Positions 1-6,010 of a stretch of DNA of 6,010 bases are shown piece by piece. The stretch covers positions 1 through 6,010 of the forward strand of contig CAZHNG010000393.1 in NCBI GenBank assembly GCA_964533785.1, given 5' to 3'. The notes under the pieces were generated by a model. That model had not been told where the DNA came from. It ran no database searches and saw nothing but the letters and a program-made list of their open reading frames with translations. Source of the DNA: JANQRV01 sp964533785. GTDB taxonomy: Bacteria; Bacteroidota; Bacteroidia; Chitinophagales; Saprospiraceae. The first letter of the stretch is position 1; each line of letters begins with the position of its first letter. The position numbers and the translations under genes are program-made.

Positions 1-1374
1 CGTCAATCGGTTGTAAGCGACTAAGGTGTCGTACTTAAAAGCTTCCAGCCATTCCGCTTCGCAGGTACATTTGAAAGGACTGTGATTGACGTTGTAGACG
101 TAGCCGCATTCGGGATTGTAGATCTGGGGCCGCTCTTCGAAAGGAACGTAGTCCGTCCACAAGGTTTCGGAAGTATTGCCTGGCAAAACGCCCAGCCATT
201 CGTAGCCGGGTTCGCGTTCCGGGAATAAGCCGTTGAAGATGTAGAAGATGTTATCCTCTTTGTCGGCGTAGGTGATATTAAAATAGGGGAGGCCATTCCA
301 GGTCAGCGCTTCTTTAAATTCAGCAAAATTTTGCGACTTGACCATCTTAAACCACTGTTCCGGTGTTTTGATGGTAAGGATGGGCGCCATGCGCATGGCG
401 TAAAACTTGCCATTTTCGCTTTGGAGCGTCGGGCCGTATTTGCTGCGGTACACTTTGCGTTTCACACCGATAGGGAAGGGGAGGGGCTTTACTTTTACTT
501 TGAGTTTGAGGGTGACTTCTTCCAGGTCCAGCCATTGACCGTCGAATTCGTATTTCAAGGGCTCGGTGGGATGCATTTTTAAGAGGTATACGTCGGTATG
601 GTCGTAGTAATTATTGGTATGCGTCCAGCCGAGGTTGGGGTTAGTACCCACTTGCGGCGCGACCGATCCGGGGAACATGGCACCATGGAAATTGAGCCCT
701 TCGTCGCTGATTACGTGGATTTCGTAAAACGATTCCTGCCCTTCCAATTCCACGTGCGGATTCGCGATCAGGTAGGTTCGACCATCTTTAGTCATTTTGC
801 GATTAAAGGCAAAAGCATTGGAACCTTTGGATTCAAATTGAAAGTCTTTGGTTTCCCGGTCGTAGGACCCGTTCATGATGCGGCGAACCGTGCCGTCCAG
901 GCCCATGAACTGGGCAATTTTGGCGGGGTAGCTGATCAGCACATCTTTGGGTTCGATCGGAAATAATTTCTTGTGTAAGACTTTTTTGGGATGTTTTTCT
1001 GCGTAAGCATTGATACCCTGGCAGTAGCCTTCGAGGTACTCCATAAATTCAGGGGAGATGTCTGTTTGCATTTTTTGGTCCACTAATTTGTCCAGCCCGA
1101 GCAAGCCACTAAAAAAATCGCCCGCTGCACCTGTTTTACCGTATACCCTTCCCAGTTGTCCTTTTGAGAACATCAAGGTTTGTTGCATGAGTTCGAAGTG
1201 GTCTTCTCCCTGCACCCAGGCGACTCCGTAGGCGACTTCCGGGTCGGTCTTGCCGTAAACGTGCGGCAGGCCCCACTTATCCCGGATGATGGTGATATTA
1301 TCGGGATTGATGGTCTGAGAAAAGGAGATAACGCTGAAAAGAAACGTAAAGTAAAGAAGAAAGAGTAGTCTCAT
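1..1374 (-). CDS. Penicillin acylase / acyl-homoserine-lactone acylase family protein, 3' end outside the window
   Basis: Reading the minus strand from the ATG at 1374 gives 458 uninterrupted codons to base 1 with no stop, so the C-terminal part is missing (family members are usually about 700-800 residues). The N-terminus is a signal peptide (hydrophobic residues about 3-17, then SFSQ; likely cleavage near residue 19), which places the enzyme in the periplasm or outside. The acylase alpha chain follows (ITIIRDKWGLPHVYG at 27-41; VAWVQGEDHFELMQQ at 51-65). The beta chain should start at Ser185 in the motif GSNAFAF, the N-terminal nucleophile exposed by autocleavage after Gly184 in this family. 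His207 falls at beta-23, where PvdQ-type acylases have His and penicillin G acylase has Gln. GWTHTNN (249-255) matches the oxyanion-hole region, and YNVNHSPF (427-434) matches the catalytic Asn motif. The expected reaction is hydrolysis of an amide-linked acyl chain; the substrate (AHL, beta-lactam, lipopeptide or other) cannot be told. It is transcribed divergently from the 2074 gene. No Shine-Dalgarno sequence is seen. Confidence 0.93.
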   Translation of the reverse strand, partial: MRLLFLLYFTFLFSVISFSQTINPDNITIIRDKWGLPHVYGKTDPEVAYGVAWVQGEDHFELMQQTLMFSKGQLGRVYGKTGAAGDFFSGLLGLDKLVDQKMQTDISPEFMEYLEGYCQGINAYAEKHPKKVLHKKLFPIEPKDVLISYPAKIAQFMGLDGTVRRIMNGSYDRETKDFQFESKGSNAFAFNRKMTKDGRTYLIANPHVELEGQESFYEIHVISDEGLNFHGAMFPGSVAPQVGTNPNLGWTHTNNYYDHTDVYLLKMHPTEPLKYEFDGQWLDLEEVTLKLKVKVKPLPFPIGVKRKVYRSKYGPTLQSENGKFYAMRMAPILTIKTPEQWFKMVKSQNFAEFKEALTWNGLPYFNITYADKEDNIFYIFNGLFPEREPGYEWLGVLPGNTSETLWTDYVPFEERPQIYNPECGYVYNVNHSPFKCTCEAEWLEAFKYDTLVAYNRLT

Positions 1375-1572
1375 ACGATTCGATTGGATTTGAATATTGA
1401 ATGGATTTTGTAAATATACTAATTGAGGGGTATTCGGAGGTATGGAAATATCGGAAAAGGGTATTGGTAGATTATGGACGCTGTTTTTGCAGATGGTAGT
1501 AATCAGTCATAAAAGAATGAAGTATTCGTTTTACGCTCTTCTAAGAAATCAGGTTATAATCTATTTTGTTTT

Positions 1573-1606
1573 AATTATAATTTTATAAAAATAAAATTTT
1601 ATTTTT
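1573..1606. repeat. AT-only palindromes inside an AT-rich block
   Basis: Two perfect palindromes lie next to each other: AATTATAATT at 1573-1582, and a 20-base one at 1587-1606 of the form AAAAATAAAA followed by its reverse complement TTTTATTTTT. Both contain only A and T, so they are weak as RNA hairpins and may arise by chance in such sequence. They could contribute to an UP-like or easily melted promoter zone, or bind a nucleoid protein. The palindromes are read directly from the bases; any function is inference. Confidence 0.4.
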
Positions 1607-1615
1607 TCTAAATTT

Positions 1616-1650
1616 TTTGTATATTGCAAAACATTCGACTGTTATTTTTA
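1616..1650 (+). promoter_or_regulatory. Weak candidate Bacteroidota promoter (distal)
   Basis: TTTG at 1616-1619 is followed after 23 bases by TATTTTTA at 1643-1650, one mismatch from the Bacteroidota -7 consensus TAnnTTTG. The spacer is at the long end of the accepted range and the sequence is AT-rich enough for chance matches. If real, it would transcribe the hairpin region and give a leader of about 415 bases before the 2074 gene. Confidence 0.12.
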
Positions 1651-1700
1651 GAGGAAAGAAAAAAAGGATATTTCGGTACCGTATTGTCCGTTTCAAGAGC

Positions 1701-1714
1701 GTTCAAATTTGAGC
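1701..1714. promoter_or_regulatory. 14-base near-perfect palindrome, possible operator
   Basis: GTTCAAATTTGAGC has a perfect 10-base core (TCAAATTTGA, 1703-1712), one T-G mismatch in the next pair and a matching outer G-C pair. It stands in the divergent region about 360 bases before the hydrolase start and 330 before the acylase start. A dimeric repressor site is possible, but there is no second copy and no adjacent regulator gene to support it. Confidence 0.15.
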
Positions 1715-1740
1715 TAGTGCCCAGATGTGTGGTGGTGGAA

Positions 1741-1767
1741 ATGGGCGGGCATTTTTAGCCCCACCCA
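1741..1767. repeat. Imperfect GC-rich inverted repeat (hairpin)
   Basis: ATGGGCGGGC (1741-1750) can pair with GCCCCACCCAT (1757-1767): five outer pairs ATGGG/CCCAT, a C-A mismatch, then GGGC pairing GCCC with one bulged C, closing a small AT-rich loop. It is the most GC-rich local structure in the divergent region. No T-run follows on either strand, and neither flanking gene ends here, so it is not an ordinary terminator. It could be part of a leader RNA, a small RNA, or a remnant of an older element. Confidence 0.4.
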
Positions 1768-1790
1768 TACTTATTAACACTATCAGTAAC

Positions 1791-1820
1791 CTTCCCCGGT
1801 CGCCGATCGATCTTCCCCGG
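1791..1820. repeat. Direct repeat CTTCCCCGG, two copies 21 bases apart
   Basis: CTTCCCCGG occurs at 1791-1799 and exactly again at 1812-1820. The start-to-start distance of 21 bases is both two DNA helical turns and a whole number of codons. It could be a pair of protein-binding sites on one face of the helix, or a trace of a repetitive peptide (LPR repeated in the short frame 1725-1832). Only two copies exist, so chance is not excluded. Confidence 0.35.
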
Positions 1821-1833
1821 CATTCGGCCTAAA

Positions 1834-1864
1834 TTGCTATTTTCATCTTTGCAAATAGATTTTG
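1834..1864 (+). promoter_or_regulatory. Candidate promoter for the 2074 operon
   Basis: TTG at 1834-1836 is followed after 19 bases by TAGATTTTG at 1856-1864, close to the Bacteroidota primary sigma pattern TTTG-N19 to 21-TAnnTTTG but with one extra T before the G. This is the best-spaced plus-strand match seen between 1590 and 2073. It would give a leader of about 200 bases. It was found by eye, and such short AT-rich patterns arise easily by chance. Confidence 0.2.
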
Positions 1865-2073
1865 TCTATAGTTCCCGAACCACTAGTTTCATACAATCTG
1901 TAAAATCAAAACACCTTGAAAATAGCATTCATACTTTTCGACGGCATAACCTGGTTAGATTTCATCGGCATATACGATCCCATTACCCGTTTACAATCTA
2001 TGAAATAAAAAATTTATGATGGCCTGGATGTGGCGTCTCAAATCGTGTATCTCTTTTTGCAAACCCCTCTTGG

Positions 2074-4329
2074 ATGATGAGCATAGGATTTATTTTTTGG
2101 TTGTTGATCTATTCGATTCCTGGTAGCATTATTTTACCCGCTCCTGTTTCTGCAAAAGTGAAGGCTTATCAAGGCAAGCCAACGATTCATTTGGATGGTG
2201 TTCCGGTGTCGCCGGTAATGTATGGATTGACCGATGTACCGGGTGGACGATGGTCGTGGGAGGAAGTACCCCAACACAACATCAAAATGTTTTGCGAGCA
2301 GGGCATCGAGCTATTTCAGTTGGATGTCTCGCTGGAACAAATGGTTTTGGAAAATGGAAAAGTGGATATTTCTCTGGCTCGGAGGCAAGTTCAGGGCGTA
2401 CTGAACGTATGTCCTAATGCTAGGGTGTTTTTCCGTTTGCATTTGAATCCTCCCGGTTGGTGGATGGACCAGCATCCCGAAGAAAGTGTGGCATACGACA
2501 GTGTGCCGGCATTGGCAGATCCCAATATTGGATTTACCAGAAGTCTGCAGGCGGATGCTCGTAATCCCATCCGGCCCGGCATGGCTTCTTCTAAATGGAA
2601 AGAATGGGCTACCCAAAAACTGGCACTGTTCTGCCGGCTTTTTTCAAAGGTTCCGGAAGGGAATGTCCTGGCCGGGATACAAGTTGCCTACGGCATCTAC
2701 GGTGAATGGCATCAGTGGGGCCTGCATTTGTACGAAGCGGATTTTAGCAAAGCCATGACCCTTTATTACCGTAATTGGCTCACAGAAAAATACGGTAGGG
2801 TTGAAAATTTGCAAGCCGCCTGGGGTAATGCTGAAATTGATTTCTCAGAGGTTGTCATTCCGAATACGCCTGCCAGAATGAAGACTTCCGCAGGGATGTT
2901 CAGACACCCGGTAAAAGAGCGGACGATAATTGATTACTACGAATGCCAGCACGAATTGGTAGCGGATAATATCATTCACTTTTGTAAAAAGATCAAAGAA
3001 ACCTGGCCACGTCCCATTATTACCGGCACTTTTTACGGTTACTTCTTTTCGGTTTTTAACCGGCAAGCCGCTGCCGGTCACCTCGCTTTGCAAAAAGTAT
3101 TAAATTCTCCTGACGTTGATTATTTGAGCGGCCCCCAGGTGTATTATCCGGAAGAGGGATACCAGCCCGGCGAACCATACCGGTCGCGCAGTTTAATCCA
3201 TTCAGTGCTATTACACGGCAAGTTGTGGTTGGATGAATTCGATCAGCAACCCCGTCGTTCCTGGCCTTACCTCTCAACGTACGATAATCGCGAGCGGTAC
3301 AACCAGATCGTTCAAGAAAATATTTCCACGTTGCAGCGCAGTGTCTTGTTTCCTTTGTTGAGGGGGCAAGGCTTGTGGTTTTATGATTTTGGTCCGGCGG
3401 GGATGCACCTGAATACCCGCAATCAACGCAATTCTCAAGCCGGCACAACCGGTTACTGGGACAATCCGCAATACCTGGAAGAAATCGGGAAACTCAAAGC
3501 CTTTGCCGACCAGTTTCTCCATCAGCCCTACACCTCTCGGGCGGATGTTTTGGCAGTCTACGATACAGAAAGCATTTACTACATGCCAAGTACAAAAGAA
3601 TCACCTTGTCCCATAACCGAACATCTGATCAATTGGTCTACTCTGGCCCTCTATTATGCGGGCTGTTTGTTTGACCCCATCCACCTGGATGATCTGGATA
3701 AGGTAGACCTGAAACAATACAAAGCGGTTGTTTTTATGAATACTTTTTTGCTCAATGAAGCAGAACGCTCGTTGATTACCGATAAGGTAGCTAAAGATAA
3801 CCGTCATTTAATCTGGACCTACGCTCCGGGTTATTTGAATGAAAAAAATGTTAGCGTAAACCTTATCTCCGCCATAACGAATATAAAATTGGATACTCTT
3901 CGATCGGATTCCATCCCGACAATCACTTTGGATTCTACTTTTGTGGAATGTCCAGCCCAAATGGCTAAAGGGAAATATGCCCCTGTTTTTTACATCAATG
4001 ATGAAAACGTAAAAGTATTGGGGCACTACAAGGAAAAGGCGCTTGCCGGGTTCGGCTACCAAAGGGCCAGTGATCATACTTCCTGGTACGCGGGATTACC
4101 CATAACGGATTTTCGTATTTTTCAGGAAATATTTAAAAATGCAGGAGTCACACTGTATACAATGGATAAAGAAATAATTTACGGTGGAGGAGATCATTTG
4201 ATGTACCACACCACTGAGAAAGGACAAAAAACGTTCGAACACGATGGTCAGCAATATAATCTGGAATTTACGGAAGTACCCGCCACAAAATTGCTAAATT
4301 TATCAACTGGAAAAGAATTTTGGAAATAA
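2074..4329 (+). CDS. Secreted GH42-like (clan GH-A) glycoside hydrolase with glutamine-amidotransferase-like domain
   Basis: This is a 751-residue protein with a signal peptide (hydrophobic 4-22, likely cleavage after PVSA at 24-27). Residues about 35-480 read as a TIM barrel of the beta-galactosidase type: PVMYGLTDVPGG near 47-58 (strand 1), RLHLNPPGWWMDQHPEE at 121-137 (compare the PPAWL..HPE region of GH42), GIYGEWHQWG at 207-216 with Glu211 as likely acid/base, a GH42-like stretch YYRNWLTEKYG to AAWG at 231-251, LWLDEFDQQP at 384-393 with Glu388 as likely nucleophile, and GLWFYDFGP at 433-441 (strand 8). Residues about 489-600 resemble the flavodoxin/GATase-like middle domain of GH42 (ADVLAVYD; QYKAVVFMNTFLL). 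A small beta domain ends the chain (700-751). The Asn that normally precedes the acid/base Glu in GH-A is Gly210 here, so this may be a distinct family; the substrate is unknown. ATG 2074 and ATG 2077 are both possible starts. The next gene begins 16 bases after the stop. Confidence 0.85.
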   Translation: MMSIGFIFWLLIYSIPGSIILPAPVSAKVKAYQGKPTIHLDGVPVSPVMYGLTDVPGGRWSWEEVPQHNIKMFCEQGIELFQLDVSLEQMVLENGKVDISLARRQVQGVLNVCPNARVFFRLHLNPPGWWMDQHPEESVAYDSVPALADPNIGFTRSLQADARNPIRPGMASSKWKEWATQKLALFCRLFSKVPEGNVLAGIQVAYGIYGEWHQWGLHLYEADFSKAMTLYYRNWLTEKYGRVENLQAAWGNAEIDFSEVVIPNTPARMKTSAGMFRHPVKERTIIDYYECQHELVADNIIHFCKKIKETWPRPIITGTFYGYFFSVFNRQAAAGHLALQKVLNSPDVDYLSGPQVYYPEEGYQPGEPYRSRSLIHSVLLHGKLWLDEFDQQPRRSWPYLSTYDNRERYNQIVQENISTLQRSVLFPLLRGQGLWFYDFGPAGMHLNTRNQRNSQAGTTGYWDNPQYLEEIGKLKAFADQFLHQPYTSRADVLAVYDTESIYYMPSTKESPCPITEHLINWSTLALYYAGCLFDPIHLDDLDKVDLKQYKAVVFMNTFLLNEAERSLITDKVAKDNRHLIWTYAPGYLNEKNVSVNLISAITNIKLDTLRSDSIPTITLDSTFVECPAQMAKGKYAPVFYINDENVKVLGHYKEKALAGFGYQRASDHTSWYAGLPITDFRIFQEIFKNAGVTLYTMDKEIIYGGGDHLMYHTTEKGQKTFEHDGQQYNLEFTEVPATKLLNLSTGKEFWK

Positions 4330-4345
4330 CCTAACCTATTGTGTA

Positions 4346-5389
4346 ATGAAAAACCTGCTTTATACAACCCTACTCATTTTTTTTGTCTTTAACTGTAATA
4401 ACCAAACCAAGACAATGGAAGAGACAAGCGAAGAGACCGATGGTCAAACCGAAAAACAAACCATAGGAACCATTGAGCGACTGGATTCCGGGATTGATGC
4501 ATTGATCAGTGAAGATGCCGTCATTGAAGTCTTAGGGGAAGGTTTTACCTGGTCCGAAGGTCCGGTTTGGCTAAGTGATAAAGAATGGCTCTTGTTTTCT
4601 GACGTGCCGGAGAATAGGGTATACCGTTGGAGAGAGGAGTCGGGAGTAGAAGTGTACCTGGAACCTTCGGGGTTTACCGGTGAAGAAACGGACAGTAGAG
4701 AACCCGGTTCTAACGGCTTGACCCTTGATGCAGCCGGCAACCTCATCCTCTGTCAACATGGTGATCGCCGGATAGCAAGATTTACGGGTGATTTTGAGGA
4801 CCCTAAGCCGCAGTTTGAAACGATCATCGACCGGTACGAAGGAAAACGCTTCAATAGCCCGAATGACCTGGTTTATGATGCTGCGGGCAATCTGTACTTC
4901 ACTGATCCACCTTACGGCTTGAATAAGGATATGATGAACGACCCTAAAAAGGAATTGCCTTTCCAGGGCGTCTACCGGCTTTCGGCAGAAGGGGATCTGG
5001 CACTCATAACCAAAGAAATGAGCCGCCCTAATGGTATCGGACTTTCTCCGGATGGTCAAACCCTTTATGTTGCCAACTCCGATCCTGAGAAAGCAATATG
5101 GATGACTTTTCAACTCAATGAAAACGGAGCAGTAGAGTCAGAAAACTTGTTTTATGATGCTACGGAATGGGTGGGCAAAGAGCCGGGATTGCCAGATGGA
5201 CTGAAAGTGGACCGTCAGGGCAATATCTGGGCTACTGGTCCCGGTGGTGTTTGGGTTTTTAATGCCGAAGGTACCGTACTGGGCAAGATCAAACCGGGGG
5301 ATTGGGGATCGGCCAATTGTGGGTTTGACGAAGAGGAAGAAACCTTGTTTATTACCTCTGATAATTATTTGGTGAGGGTTGTGTTGTAA
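4346..5389 (+). CDS. SMP-30/gluconolactonase-like lipoprotein
   Basis: This 347-residue protein has a short hydrophobic leader ending FVFNC, with Cys17 as likely lipidation site. Asn before the Cys is unusual but the placement is right, and this supports ATG 4346 over the later ATG at 4415. A Thr/Glu-rich linker (18-45) leads into a six-bladed beta-propeller of the SMP-30/LRE family. Visible signatures are EGFTWSEGPVW (65-75) with Glu71, NGLTLDAAGNLILCQHGDRR (123-142), RFNSPNDLVYDAAGNLYFTDPPYG (168-191), SRPNGIGLSPDGQTLYVANS (226-245) and GLPDGLKVDRQGNIWATGPGGVWVF (281-305). By comparison with human SMP-30, Glu71, Asn229 and Asp284 should bind the divalent metal, and Arg168/Asn173 should contact substrate. 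The expected activity is hydrolysis of a sugar lactone (gluconolactone or similar) to the aldonic acid at the cell envelope; specificity within this family is broad and not predictable. It lies between the glycosidase (16-base gap) and the next gene (15-base gap), suggesting co-transcription. Confidence 0.93.
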   Translation: MKNLLYTTLLIFFVFNCNNQTKTMEETSEETDGQTEKQTIGTIERLDSGIDALISEDAVIEVLGEGFTWSEGPVWLSDKEWLLFSDVPENRVYRWREESGVEVYLEPSGFTGEETDSREPGSNGLTLDAAGNLILCQHGDRRIARFTGDFEDPKPQFETIIDRYEGKRFNSPNDLVYDAAGNLYFTDPPYGLNKDMMNDPKKELPFQGVYRLSAEGDLALITKEMSRPNGIGLSPDGQTLYVANSDPEKAIWMTFQLNENGAVESENLFYDATEWVGKEPGLPDGLKVDRQGNIWATGPGGVWVFNAEGTVLGKIKPGDWGSANCGFDEEEETLFITSDNYLVRVVL

Positions 5390-5404
5390 TTTATAAAGTT
5401 GATT

Positions 5405-6010
5405 ATGATTTGGAATTTCAGGCCCATTGTGATTTTTTGGGTTTTAATGTTGTTTTTTTGCCGTTTACTAGCGCAGTCTCCAATTGATGAAGATAGTTTG
5501 GCCAGGGCTATAGAGATCCAGGTACAGGAAGAGATGGACAAGCTGGAAGAGGCTTTTAAAAAGGAAAGAAAAAAATTTCAGGTCAAAATCCCAAGGATAA
5601 AGAAAGGGCTAGACTCTTTAAAATCAAGGGGAATAATTATTATTGAAAAGGCGCAAGATTTTTCCTTTGAAGTAGAGGTTCCTGAGGTAAGGAATATTTT
5701 TAAACCTGGACGTCGGGAAGAATACTTGTCTAAAACTAAAATAGATTCTTCTTTGCAGGCGATGGAGGAGGCGCTGTTGTATTTTGAAGAAGTTCAGGAT
5801 ACCCAAAATGCCCGCCTTTTAATGGAAACCATTGGGGCTATACACCAGATGGGCGGTAATAACCGCTTTGCACTGCAGACCTACCATAGATTACTTCGGG
5901 AGGCTCAAATGGCCGGTAACGAAGAAGCTATCGCCAAGAATCATTCGCATATTGGAAATAGACTTGTTCGGTGGGTCATGAACGAGCGAAAGCGAGGCAA
6001 ATTTTATGCT
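5405..6010 (+). CDS. Exported coiled-coil and TPR-like protein, N-terminal part; possible sensor
   Basis: From ATG 5405 the frame stays open for 202 codons to the window edge, so the C-terminus is missing. Residues 7-23 are hydrophobic and end in LLAQ, a typical Bacteroidota signal-peptide ending (or a first membrane anchor); Cys19 follows FF and is a poor lipobox. Residues 29-75 are highly charged with a heptad-like pattern (EEMDKLEEAFKKERKKF), likely a coiled coil. From about 113 the chain looks like paired amphipathic helices of TPR type (SSLQAMEEALLYFEEVQDTQNARLLMETIGAIHQMGGNNRFALQTYHRLLREAQMAGNE is the span 115-173). Exported TPR regions like this commonly precede a membrane helix and a histidine kinase or LuxR-type output domain in Bacteroidota, but no such domain is present in the window and a plain TPR protein is equally possible. 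It lies 15 bases after the lactonase. Its base composition is more AT-rich than the acylase gene. Confidence 0.8.
   Translation, partial: MIWNFRPIVIFWVLMLFFCRLLAQSPIDEDSLARAIEIQVQEEMDKLEEAFKKERKKFQVKIPRIKKGLDSLKSRGIIIIEKAQDFSFEVEVPEVRNIFKPGRREEYLSKTKIDSSLQAMEEALLYFEEVQDTQNARLLMETIGAIHQMGGNNRFALQTYHRLLREAQMAGNEEAIAKNHSHIGNRLVRWVMNERKRGKFYA

Larger units (their letters stand above)
1375..2073. other. Long divergent intergenic region with no convincing gene
   Basis: This 699-base gap separates the starts of two divergent genes, so it should hold both promoters. The part next to the acylase (1375-1540) is unremarkable apart from TATATTTA on the minus strand (1418-1411). That matches the Bacteroidota -7 element TAnnTTTG at 7 of 8 positions, but no -33 partner was found. 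Bases 1545-1640 are extremely AT-rich. Bases 1680-1832 are distinctly richer in GC and contain a palindrome, a hairpin and a direct repeat. Bases 1833-2073 return to AT-rich sequence. Open frames here are short and show no recognisable domain. No tRNA, terminator with a T-run, or insertion-sequence end was recognised. Confidence 0.8.

Noticed and set aside
331..1368. Plus-strand open frames opposite the acylase gene
   Set aside because: They are antisense shadows of a continuous 458-codon minus-strand frame with clear catalytic motifs.
1442..1588. 48-residue frame with a hydrophobic C-terminus (VIIYFVLIIIL) preceded by GGAGG
   Set aside because: GGAGG at 1436-1440 is only one base from the ATG, too close to act as a ribosome-binding site. 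The hydrophobic end simply reflects the AT-rich block, and no family is recognised.
1741..1767. Hairpin as a transcription terminator
   Set aside because: No T-run follows on either strand, and both flanking genes begin rather than end at this region.
1834..2019. 61-residue open frame upstream of and in the same frame as the hydrolase
   Set aside because: It starts with TTG, has no ribosome-binding signal and no domain-like composition, and overlaps the best promoter candidate. The hydrolase has its own complete signal peptide at 2074, so this is not a lost N-terminus.
2016..2126. Overlapping 36-residue frame starting MMAWMWRL, a possible leader peptide
   Set aside because: It overlaps the start of the hydrolase in another frame, has no stalling-type or attenuator features, and no terminator follows.
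2311..5113. Minus-strand open frames opposite the hydrolase and lactonase genes
   Set aside because: They lack family motifs and lie antisense to two well-supported genes.

Overview
The window looks like a chromosomal segment of a member of the Bacteroidota. The evidence is moderate GC with AT-rich gaps, no convincing Shine-Dalgarno sequences before the starts, exported proteins with short signal peptides (one ending 'SFSQ', one ending 'LLAQ'), a lipoprotein, and an exported protein that begins with a coiled coil followed by TPR-like helices. The families fit a saprospirale- or cytophagale-type polymer degrader, but the genus cannot be read from the sequence.

Layout. Bases 1-1374 (minus strand) hold the first 458 codons of a penicillin acylase / acyl-homoserine-lactone acylase family Ntn hydrolase; its C-terminus lies beyond base 1. 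A long divergent intergenic region (1375-2073) follows. It has an AT-rich block, several small palindromes, an imperfect GC-rich hairpin and a 9-bp in-phase direct repeat. From 2074 onward three plus-strand genes are spaced by only 16 and 15 bases and look like one operon: a secreted GH42-like clan GH-A glycoside hydrolase (2074-4329), an SMP-30/gluconolactonase-like lipoprotein (4346-5389), and the start of an exported coiled-coil plus TPR-like protein (5405 to beyond 6010), plausibly the sensing half of a signalling protein.

How they may work together (inference). The glycosidase would release a sugar from a glycan or glycoside outside the cytoplasm, and the lipoprotein lactonase could open an aldonolactone made from that sugar. 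The third gene could report on the process or be an unrelated passenger. No sugar dehydrogenase, SusC/SusD pair or transporter is visible, so the pathway is incomplete here. The divergent acylase need not be functionally linked. I see no tRNA, rRNA, CRISPR array, insertion sequence or clear intrinsic terminator.
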